Shown here piece after piece: positions 57,676 to 64,000 of a stretch of DNA of 64,000 nt. The notes below the pieces were generated by a model, which had not been told where the DNA came from, searched no databases, and worked only from the letters and a program-made list of their open reading frames with translations. Source of the stretch: Acidobacteriota bacterium. Its GTDB lineage: Bacteria; Acidobacteriota; Thermoanaerobaculia; Multivoradales; JBCCEF01. Numbering within the stretch: position 1 is the first letter of the stretch; each line of letters begins with the position of its first letter. Location: contig JBCCHV010000018.1 in the NCBI GenBank assembly GCA_039028635.1, forward strand, positions 34,840 through 98,839. Reading direction: 5' to 3'. The position numbers and the translations under genes are program-made.

Positions 57676-58203
57676 TCAGGACGATTCGTGTAGGGGAACC
57701 CCGGCCTGATTGGCGACTTCTCTGAGCCTTCTAAGCTTCTTCCCTGAGTCTTGCGAAAAATGGAGGAGAACATTGAAGGGAATTGCCTTTCGGCTGAAAC
57801 GGGACTTGTCATCGATGGTCTGCGACCAGAACGAGCCCACCGCATGAAGTACCTTGAGGAATGTCGTTAGCTCGCCAGGCTCATCTTTCAGAAGCTCTTC
57901 ACATCGCTCGATGACGAGGATGTAGGCGTCGGCCGGGAGCCACTCATCCAAGTAGCTGAGACACTCTTCGAGCGCGTACCAATTTTCTCCGAAGTCGTCG
58001 AAGAACTGCAGGGCTGCCGGGAATTCATTCATCAGTCCTTGGACCGTTCTCATCTTCGGGCCCCTGAGGTTGCGCGCACAGCATCTCAGGCCCGGTCGAG
58101 CGTAAAACGCCTGGGTGTTCCAGTTCCTTCGCTCGCTCTCGCCGAGCCCGGCTGACACATATGGACCGCCGGGTTCGAACAGGTGGTCGAGGTGAGTCCG
58201 CAT
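57676..58203 (-). CDS. Barstar-family immunity protein
   Basis: This is a 175-residue cytosolic protein. Residues about 50-150 form a barstar-like domain: MRTVQGLMNEFPAALQFF, then FGENWYALEECLSYLDEWLP (71-90) and AYILVIE. The FGxNWxALxECL block is the hallmark of the family, which inhibits barnase-type RNases. A Cys/Arg-rich extension of about 50 residues precedes the domain; some barstar relatives have such an extension. No barnase-like toxin is seen in the window. It is therefore probably an immunity gene kept from, or aimed at, another toxin. It lies 36 nt after the 143-residue gene and 20 nt before copy A of the RTKSD family. Confidence 0.82.
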   Translation of the reverse strand: MRTHLDHLFEPGGPYVSAGLGESERRNWNTQAFYARPGLRCCARNLRGPKMRTVQGLMNEFPAALQFFDDFGENWYALEECLSYLDEWLPADAYILVIERCEELLKDEPGELTTFLKVLHAVGSFWSQTIDDKSRFSRKAIPFNVLLHFSQDSGKKLRRLREVANQAGVPLHESS

Positions 58204-58239
58204 CGTCTGATTTCTTCTTGACGGTTTGACTTCGATGGG

Positions 58240-58671
58240 CTACTTCCAATCGTTGAGAAAAGGGCCTAGATGGCCCCAGTCGCGTTGATCCTCATTCTTG
58301 TAAGAAAGCGAGAAATCGACAATCTCTCGAGGCCAAGGCTCTTCGAAGGAGTATCCCTCCAAGAGGTCAAGCTGCCCTTCTCGGAGGTAGAGCAAGAAGC
58401 CGGCACCGTGAGCTAGGCCGGTGATGTTGGCGATGACGTCTCCGAACTGAATATCAGGGATGTCGATTCTCCGCTCTGGACTAATCTCGAATTTTGAGAA
58501 AAATCCTGAACCGGTGATTTTCCGAGAGACGACTTGAAGAGTCTTCAGCTGTGCTCGAAGGAGCTCGAGCGCTCGAGATTCTCCCTTGAGGGTCTTCCTG
58601 AGGACTGCTAGCTCCAAACGGGTGGGCTCCGACGTCACTGGATGATCGTCCCGACACTGCGGCGAGTTCAC
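58240..58671 (-). CDS. Unknown small protein, probable immunity protein
   Basis: This is a 143-residue soluble protein. It contains SRKITGSGFFSKFEI, GDVIANITGLAHGAGFLLYL and LDLLEGYSFEEPWP, which I associate with uncharacterised proteins near toxin genes; no named domain. GTG 58671 is chosen because it overlaps the stop of the upstream gene by 4 nt (GTGA, 58668-58671), the same junction type seen elsewhere here. A second GTG at 58638 is possible. The longer frame up to 58794 only runs through the upstream gene in another phase. Confidence 0.7.
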   Translation of the reverse strand: MNSPQCRDDHPVTSEPTRLELAVLRKTLKGESRALELLRAQLKTLQVVSRKITGSGFFSKFEISPERRIDIPDIQFGDVIANITGLAHGAGFLLYLREGQLDLLEGYSFEEPWPREIVDFSLSYKNEDQRDWGHLGPFLNDWK

Positions 58672-58913
58672 CGGGGTTTGGTGTTCTGCAGTCGAAGTTG
58701 AATGTCGACGGTACCTTGAGTCGCTTGTCGGACGGCCGTCTGCCATTCGTGGAAGATCGCTTGGTCTGCTGGTTTCCCATCGGACAAGAGGCACATACTG
58801 CCCAGTAGGGAACCAAGGTCGTCTGATTTGGTTCTCAGGTAGATATCTCTGAGGAAGATGATCATAGCCCGATATGCGTCATCGCTAGATATCTCTTCTT
58901 TTCTATTGATCAT
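58668..58913 (-). CDS. Small immunity-like protein, copy B of the 'RTKSD' family
   Basis: This 81-residue protein has the core DAYRAMIIFLRDIYLRTKSD, followed by LGSLLGSMCLLSDGKPAD and FHEW. It is a paralogue of the 86-residue gene at 57395-57655 and of a frameshifted remnant near 59815-59967. It is probably cytosolic and probably an immunity factor, inferred from context. No good Shine-Dalgarno is seen before ATG 58913. The stop overlaps the GTG of the next gene by 4 nt. Confidence 0.72.
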   Translation of the reverse strand: MINRKEEISSDDAYRAMIIFLRDIYLRTKSDDLGSLLGSMCLLSDGKPADQAIFHEWQTAVRQATQGTVDIQLRLQNTKPR

Positions 58914-58991
58914 TGGTGTGATTTTGAATTTGGTCAGATCGCTGGATCGATTTTCAGGCGACGAAAAGAATCCGTTGAGCGGAAAGTCGAG

Positions 58992-59396
58992 TCACCACTC
59001 GTCGTCAAGAGCAAAATGAGGCCCTGGCCGGGTTTGGGCGAAGATGCGGTATTGCAGGGCCTCTCTAGTAGCACGCCAGGGTCCGAATTCTAAGTGGATC
59101 CCTTGGGGCAAGAGTTTTAATGTAGGGTCCAAGGGTTCTGATTCATAGCGATATTCGAAGGACTTGACGCCTCGTATTCTTGCGACGATGTCTGGTACTC
59201 CTGGGTATTGGGATCCTACTCCGAGGAAGAGCGATCCGTAGCCGTCTTGTCCAAGTGCTCCGTTCGTCGAGATAAATGCGTTGCCCTTCCAAGAGACGAC
59301 GGTAGTTACTGAGTCGTGGAATCCCATCGTGATTTCCAAGAGCTGGTTGACGTCGAGTTGCGAGGTTACGCTAGTCCATCGGGATGTCTGGCCCAT
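58992..59396 (-). CDS. Unknown 134-residue protein in the toxin-immunity series
   Basis: This soluble protein has no recognised domain. Visible features are a beta-rich middle (TTVVSWKGNAFISTNGALG, SLFLGVGSQYPG) and an acidic C terminus (FALDDEW). The ATG stands 15 nt after the stop of the 112-residue gene, in the same direction. An immunity role is suggested only by position. The 78 nt between it and copy B of the RTKSD family hold nothing I recognise. Confidence 0.65.
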   Translation of the reverse strand: MGQTSRWTSVTSQLDVNQLLEITMGFHDSVTTVVSWKGNAFISTNGALGQDGYGSLFLGVGSQYPGVPDIVARIRGVKSFEYRYESEPLDPTLKLLPQGIHLEFGPWRATREALQYRIFAQTRPGPHFALDDEW

Positions 59397-59411
59397 GTCG
59401 AGTCTCTAGAT

Positions 59412-59750
59412 TCAGTCTTCGTCTCTGGTGATTAGATCGATAATTGGTAGCTCCCGACCAAGTCCCTCACTGTAGTATTTGATCTTGCTTCCGTCGTTTA
59501 GTTCGGATTGAACCATTTGGCAGAGTGTTAACCCTCGATTGTCAAGATCTTGAATCACACCTCTCGTTTCTGGGTCAGATTGCAAGTCTTCAGAGGGTGG
59601 TACTTTTAGGAAGTACTCTGCATTCCAGTTCTCGAGTTCACGTTGCAGGTTTCCTGAGAGTTCGAATGGGGTCTCACTCAGATTAGGTCCCGGGAACTCC
59701 AATTGAAGTGGTGAGGAAAAGAGGTTTGCGGAGAGCTTGAGATAGTGCAA
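59412..59750 (-). CDS. Unknown 112-residue protein, start uncertain
   Basis: This soluble acidic protein has FELSGNLQRELENWNAEYF and ends in IIDLITRDED. The frame's only canonical start choice here is TTG 59750, with no Shine-Dalgarno. The frame stays open about 26 codons further upstream to a TGA without ATG or GTG. The 5' end may therefore be truncated and fused to the decayed copy before it. The family is not recognised. It could be a partial immunity gene. Confidence 0.55.
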   Translation of the reverse strand: MHYLKLSANLFSSPLQLEFPGPNLSETPFELSGNLQRELENWNAEYFLKVPPSEDLQSDPETRGVIQDLDNRGLTLCQMVQSELNDGSKIKYYSEGLGRELPIIDLITRDED

Positions 59751-59814
59751 GGTTGATGGCTCTGGAAATCGCTCTTGACCGTCTCGACTCGACTTCTCCA
59801 GATCGACGAGTGGT

Positions 59815-59967
59815 GGTCACCTTCACGATCGGTGTTCTTGTTCCTTCTCGGGACTGCAGCTGAGGAAGGTGCGATTTCTTCGGTTTGTACCCGATCAATG
59901 GACTATAGATTCAATCCACTGGGCCAGCGGTGTTTCCATGGGCGAGCAGGCTCATGCTGACGAGTGA
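59815..59967 (-). pseudogene. Frameshifted remnant of a third RTKSD-family immunity gene
   Basis: On the minus strand the first part reads SMSLLAHGNTAG, matching GSMCLLSDGKPAD of copy B. After a one-base phase change it reads QWIESIV, matching EWQTAV. Further on, PRRNKNTDREGD matches PRRNKNAVREGD of copy A, helped by the exact 18-nt repeat at 59834-59851. The N-terminal half (YRAM..RTKSD) is absent and stops interrupt every frame. This is a decayed, partial copy between the toxin-coupled gene and the 112-residue gene. Confidence 0.7.
59834..59851. repeat. 18-nt direct repeat, copy 2
   Basis: This is the second exact copy of GTTCTTGTTCCTTCTCGG (first copy 57431-57448), inside the decayed RTKSD-family remnant. 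The two copies are about 2.4 kb apart, in the same orientation. Confidence 0.8.
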
Positions 59968-60004
59968 CGCCGGGCGCGGATCAGTGGAGGTTGGAGTGTC
60001 GTGG

Positions 60005-60367
60005 TTAGTCAGGCCAGGTTAGATTCTCGTTGATTCCGAATCTCTTAATCTTGAGGTCCTGAAAGTCGAACTTGAGAAGACCCTGTTCTTCGTGAGCGCG
60101 AAAACCGAAGTCCGTTTCGAAAAGTTCAATAAATCCTAGCGAGGCCAAGCTGAGCTCTGGTTGTTCGAATCTGAGATTGTAGATGCCCAGAAACCGGAGA
60201 CCGAGGCGCTCTCCTGATAGCTCGATTCCCTTTGCAAGAATCAGTCGAAGTTCTCGAACTACGATGTCATCGTCTTTCGTCAGGTCCTCATGCTGAGTGA
60301 AGTTTAGTGAGACTATCGGTCCGTACGAGGCTGGCTTATTCGCGAGATAAGTTTCGATTAGGTTCAT
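60005..60367 (-). CDS. Candidate cognate immunity protein of the RHS toxin
   Basis: This is a 120-residue soluble protein with no recognised domain (ELSGERLGLRFLGIYNLRF, LFETDFGFRAHEEQG). Its ATG overlaps the RHS toxin stop by 4 nt (ATGA, 60364-60367), the usual layout of a toxin and its own immunity gene, which secures immunity by translational coupling. It is as AT-rich as the toxin tail. Family unknown; role inferred from position. Confidence 0.75.
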   Translation of the reverse strand: MNLIETYLANKPASYGPIVSLNFTQHEDLTKDDDIVVRELRLILAKGIELSGERLGLRFLGIYNLRFEQPELSLASLGFIELFETDFGFRAHEEQGLLKFDFQDLKIKRFGINENLTWPD

Positions 60368-63300
60368 GGTCTTACTCCGGGAAATTCACCAGGGACGTGA
60401 TCCCCTGCCGATTTTCCGTGGGGGAATTGAGCACTGTACTCCGTCCTATGATAATGAGTGTCGGGGATTCCTTGAGAACGGTTTCCTGCATTAAAGTCCG
60501 TCCGACCTACTTGCCTGCCGTACTCGTCGTAGTGTGCCTTCCATGGCTGAACTCTCCCAAGGTCATCTATATACTGCCCTTCTAGGGTTCGAACTCCGGG
60601 AGGGACCTGATTGGGTGCCTTCCTGGACTGCCTTTTTGCGACGTCTTTGAGTAGATCCGCAGCCTTTCTCGCCTTGTACCACCGATACAGCTTCCTCGCG
60701 AGCCAGCCGTAGCCCCCTCCGACGGCGGCGATGCCGAGGGTGGCTCCGATGGCGGTGAGGAGCTTTTCGCAGTCGCTGACGGTGGGATCTTGGAGGGTGT
60801 TGAGGAGATCGTAGATGTCATAGATGGTGAATCCGATCTCGGCCAGGAGGTAGAGCACCGCCAGAGGAGCGATTTCGCCGCTGGGATCGATGAGATTGAT
60901 CGGATCATTGGCGACATAGGCATAGAGGTTGGTGTCTCCTCCGGCAAAGCCGATGGGGTCTTTGGCGGTCCAGCGGCCGATCTCGGGGTCGTAGTCTCTG
61001 GCGCCAAATCTTACCAACCCGGTCTGCGGGTCCCAGAGGCCGCCGGCATAGCCGAAGGGCTGGAAGCCGGGGTTGGTGTCTTGGAGGACGCGGCCGTATT
61101 CGTCGAAGTCGAGGCGTTGGACGATGGCTCCGGTGGCGGCGTCGACGACCAGTCGTACGCTGCCGCGCAGGTCGCTGAGGATGCGATAGGTGACTCCGCC
61201 CTTGACGAGATAGTCGGGCACCCAGCCTTTACTTCCGTAGACGAAACGGGAAAGAACGGCGCCAGAGCTATCGAGCTCGGCGATGGGGTTGAGGCGATCG
61301 CCGTAGAGGAAGCCCTGCCCGAGAACGCCTTGCACCTTCTTGCCGATGCGCCGGCCTTCGCCGTCGACCAGGTACTCGATGGAAATGCCGTCCGGCAGGT
61401 CGACGGTCCGGAGGTTGCCGAAGGCGTCGTAGCCGTATTGGACGGTCTGGCCGTTCTGGGTTTTGGTGGCGAGCTCGCCACTTTTTTTGTAGGTGAAGGT
61501 GAGGTCGCCATAGGTGGTGAGTCGGTCCTGGTCGTCGTGGACGACGGCAGTGATGGTCTCGTTGGGACTGCTGAAGGACGTTCGGTTGCCGTTGGCGTCG
61601 TACCCGTAGGTGGCGACAAGGGTGCCGTTCTTGGTGACCGTCTCGAGGCGGCCGGCCGGGTCGTAGTCGTAGATCACGGTGTCGGTGACGCCTTGGATCG
61701 TCTCGCGGGTCTCGACAATGCGGCCGAGCGAGTCTCGCACCGGTACGTCGATGCGGAAGATCTCCGTGGAGACGGCTGTCGCGCTCAGGCTCGAGATCTC
61801 GCCGAAGGGGCTGTAGCCCGTCGCCGTGGTGACCGACTGGAGGGCGGTGCCAGTGAGGAACCCGCTGCTCGCCGACCGGATGAGGTCGAGGTCGCCCGCC
61901 CCTTCGAGCAGGCCATCGTCGTCGTAGACGAAGGTGACGGTGTGGAGACCGTTGACGGACTCCGTGGTGAGGCGGAAGTCGTCGTCGAAGCTGCGTGCGA
62001 CGGATCCGGCGACAGGGCCGCTCCAGGTCGTCGACGTCGGTAGGAAGCCGTCGAAGCCGTAGGTCAGGGCCTGTCGATCTGGTGCGGCGGCGGGACCGGT
62101 GAGGCTTTCGAGCTGTCCGGTGGTGTCGCTGTAACCATAGGTCAGTGCGTCGCCGTCGACGGCGATGGATTCGAGTCGGCCTTCCGGGTCGTATCCCAGG
62201 TCGACTTCCTGACGGCCGGCGCGAGTGATGAGCTCGGGGCGTCGATCGTTGTCGAAGGTCGAGCTCGACGACTCGAAGTTGCCCCCCAAGGTGGGGGGCC
62301 GATAGAGCTCGGGAAGGTCGTCCGGGGTGTACTCGAAGGTATGGTCGGGGCGTCCCGGCGGGGTGACTCGATTCAGGTTGCCGTTGCCATCGAAGCCAAG
62401 GCCCAGGGTGCGATTCCCAGGCAGCACTTGGGAGCTCGGGAGATCGTCCGGATCGTGGGTGTAGGTCGTGGTGCGAGCTTCGGGATCGGTGTGAGTTTCG
62501 AGACGGCCCAGGAGGTCGTAGTCGAAGGCCATTTCACGACGATCGGTGCCCGAGCCCTGGGCGATGCTCCGGACGAGGCCATCGGTGTCATAGGACATCT
62601 CGACGGCGAGGAAGCCCGGCAACTTGGTCTCGAGAGGCCGGCGCTGCTCGTCCACCTTGACGGTGACGATGCGTCCTTCGGGGCTGGTCAGCGTATAAGT
62701 GCGGGTCGCAGCGTCCCAGGCCCGGGTGGAGGTCTTGCCGTTGACGGTGACGGTGTCGATCATGGAGGTCACCGACAGCGGATCGAGGGGATCACCCAGT
62801 GTGACGGCTCGATCGTGCTGGGTGACGCGGGTCTTGCCGCCGGGGGTGGTGGTGACCACTTCGGCGGCGATCGCCGAGGTCATTCCGAAGCGCGGATCGG
62901 CGGCCAGGCGGGTGGTGGTGACGGTGCCGTCCGGCGCCACCTGCTGGCGGGTTCCGTCGGCGCTGCGCGACGTGGTAGTGGCGAAGCCGTCGGAGCGGGT
63001 GCGGGTGTTCTCGGTCGCTCCGGAGCCTTGCCGGTTGACGTGGTAGCGGGTCGCCAGGCCCGAGGGTGAGGTCTGCAGCACGCGGTAGTCCTCACCGAAT
63101 CCGAAACGGGTGAAGGTCTGGGTGGTGCCGGCGCGATTGGTGGCGGCGATCAGGTGGCCGGTCTCGCTGAACAGGTACTCGGAGGTGGCGCCCCGAGCAT
63201 CGGTGTGACGGTCCATCAGGCCGTCCTCGGTGTAACGGAAGGTCTGCTGCCGACCGGCGGGGGTGGTGACGTCGTTGAGCCAGCCGTTGGGGTCGAGGCC

Positions 63301-64000
63301 GAGCTCGGTACGGTGGCCGTAGGGGCCGATGAGGGCTTTCGGCACTCCGGCGATCCGCTCGATAGCGGTGGTGAGGTTGTCGCCATCGGTGAGCGTCAGC
63401 AGGCGGCCCTCCGCGTCGTAGGCGAAAGCCCAGAGGTCTGCCTGGGTGAGGCTGTCGACGGTCTTGAGGTGGCGCCCTTGGCGGTCGAAAACCCAGACCT
63501 CGGTGCCCGAGGGATTGGGGATGCGGATTTCGTCGCCGCTGTAGCCAGGCAAAGGCTCACCGATTTGAAAGACCACCGAGAGAAAGCCGTCGCCGACGGC
63601 CAGCGTGCCGTCGGGCATCTCGTTTGGGCTCCACAAGTTGCCGAAGTCGCCGTTCAGCGACGGCACGCCGGCGACGATGGGATTCGCCGTGCCGCCGCCC
63701 AGGAGGGTGCGCAAACGCCCGTCCGGGTCGACGGCGAGAAGCCGGTCGAGGCTGGCGATGACGATCGTGCCGTCTCGCCGGACGGTGACCGACTTACCAT
63801 CGGGCACTGCCACTGCGGTCGCCTGCTGTCCCTCGCTCGCCGGGTCGAAGGTGGTGCCGCCGTTGCCGGCGACGGTGGTGATAACTCCCGCAGGCGTCAC
63901 CCGACGAATGCGGTCGTGGCCGCGATCGGCGATGTAGAGGTTGCCTTCGGCGTCCCTCGCAAGGCCGGTGGGGTTCGACAGCCGAGCCGAGCGAGCCATG
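60364..64000 (-). CDS. NHL/RHS (YD-repeat) polymorphic toxin, N-terminal part outside window
   Basis: A large secreted or surface RHS protein; at least 1,211 residues are visible. The ATG at 63999 is probably internal, because an NHL repeat (LSNPTGLARDAEGNLYIADR) begins only a few residues later. After the beta-propeller part come many YD repeats (YGYDANGNRTSF, FDYDLLGRLETHTD, YDAFGNLRTVDLPDG), the teneurin-like RHS shell. The core ends at FGARDYDPEIGRWTAKDPIG...NLIDPSGE (about residue 1042, nt 60873). The roughly 170-residue tail has two hydrophobic segments. A C-terminal domain follows with DEYGRQVGRTDFNAGN, DTHYHRTEY and GDHVPGEFPG, a His-rich nuclease-like signature. I associate it loosely with the tail called 'polymorphic toxin type 24'. 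DNA of the tail is clearly less GC-rich than the core. The stop overlaps the candidate immunity gene by 4 nt. Confidence 0.9.
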   Translation of the reverse strand, partial: MARSARLSNPTGLARDAEGNLYIADRGHDRIRRVTPAGVITTVAGNGGTTFDPASEGQQATAVAVPDGKSVTVRRDGTIVIASLDRLLAVDPDGRLRTLLGGGTANPIVAGVPSLNGDFGNLWSPNEMPDGTLAVGDGFLSVVFQIGEPLPGYSGDEIRIPNPSGTEVWVFDRQGRHLKTVDSLTQADLWAFAYDAEGRLLTLTDGDNLTTAIERIAGVPKALIGPYGHRTELGLDPNGWLNDVTTPAGRQQTFRYTEDGLMDRHTDARGATSEYLFSETGHLIAATNRAGTTQTFTRFGFGEDYRVLQTSPSGLATRYHVNRQGSGATENTRTRSDGFATTTSRSADGTRQQVAPDGTVTTTRLAADPRFGMTSAIAAEVVTTTPGGKTRVTQHDRAVTLGDPLDPLSVTSMIDTVTVNGKTSTRAWDAATRTYTLTSPEGRIVTVKVDEQRRPLETKLPGFLAVEMSYDTDGLVRSIAQGSGTDRREMAFDYDLLGRLETHTDPEARTTTYTHDPDDLPSSQVLPGNRTLGLGFDGNGNLNRVTPPGRPDHTFEYTPDDLPELYRPPTLGGNFESSSSTFDNDRRPELITRAGRQEVDLGYDPEGRLESIAVDGDALTYGYSDTTGQLESLTGPAAAPDRQALTYGFDGFLPTSTTWSGPVAGSVARSFDDDFRLTTESVNGLHTVTFVYDDDGLLEGAGDLDLIRSASSGFLTGTALQSVTTATGYSPFGEISSLSATAVSTEIFRIDVPVRDSLGRIVETRETIQGVTDTVIYDYDPAGRLETVTKNGTLVATYGYDANGNRTSFSSPNETITAVVHDDQDRLTTYGDLTFTYKKSGELATKTQNGQTVQYGYDAFGNLRTVDLPDGISIEYLVDGEGRRIGKKVQGVLGQGFLYGDRLNPIAELDSSGAVLSRFVYGSKGWVPDYLVKGGVTYRILSDLRGSVRLVVDAATGAIVQRLDFDEYGRVLQDTNPGFQPFGYAGGLWDPQTGLVRFGARDYDPEIGRWTAKDPIGFAGGDTNLYAYVANDPINLIDPSGEIAPLAVLYLLAEIGFTIYDIYDLLNTLQDPTVSDCEKLLTAIGATLGIAAVGGGYGWLARKLYRWYKARKAADLLKDVAKRQSRKAPNQVPPGVRTLEGQYIDDLGRVQPWKAHYDEYGRQVGRTDFNAGNRSQGIPDTHYHRTEYSAQFPHGKSAGDHVPGEFPGVRP

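Noticed and set aside
60790..62043. 417-codon plus-strand frame opposite the RHS gene (also 62341-63069)
   Set aside because: The sense-strand YD repeats are unmistakable; the plus-strand products are low-complexity Val/Asp/Gly-rich mirror sequences.

Overview
The window looks like part of the chromosome of a high-GC Gram-negative bacterium rich in secondary metabolism. I lean to Acidobacteriota (second choice Myxococcota). The reasons are a duplicated orphan FtsX/MacB-type permease of the ADOP kind, an orphan prepilin-type pseudopilin, an NHL-YD-repeat toxin and strong G/C third-position bias. This placement is inference; no rRNA or marker gene is present.

Region 1 (1-50287, + strand) is a single reading frame encoding a giant nonribosomal peptide synthetase. 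Its 5' end lies outside the window. At least 16,761 codons are visible, with 16 adenylation domains, 16 carrier domains, 15 condensation domains (the first truncated by the window edge) and a C-terminal thioesterase. There are no epimerization or methylation domains. Codes read by eye give ...Ser-Gly-X-X-Pro-Phe-(Val/Ile)-Pro-Thr-X-Gln-Pro-Val-X-X-Ala, with the three X at modules 10, 14 and 15 probably aliphatic. The sixth and seventh A-T pairs are joined directly with no condensation domain between them (around 18850-18940), and the next condensation domain (C8) is degenerate. This is the most unusual thing in the assembly line.

Region 2 (50288-55836) holds ordinary-sized genes. An ADOP-type permease follows the synthetase on the same strand. 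A rhodanese-GNAT pair, translationally coupled by a 4-nt overlap, lies on the minus strand, divergent from an FtrA/GlxA-type AraC regulator. A small GspG-like pseudopilin follows.

Region 3 (about 55894-64000, minus strand) is a polymorphic-toxin locus. A teneurin-like NHL/RHS protein enters from the right edge and ends in a variable toxin tail with a DxHYH motif. Behind it runs a minus-strand series of small genes, several joined by 4-nt overlaps. They include a candidate cognate immunity gene coupled to the toxin stop, a barstar-family protein, two copies plus a frameshifted remnant of one small immunity-like family, a tandem pair of membrane-anchored paralogues, and several unrecognised proteins. 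This stretch is visibly more AT-rich than both the synthetase and the RHS core. That fits a cassette array gathered by swapping toxin tails and keeping old immunity genes.
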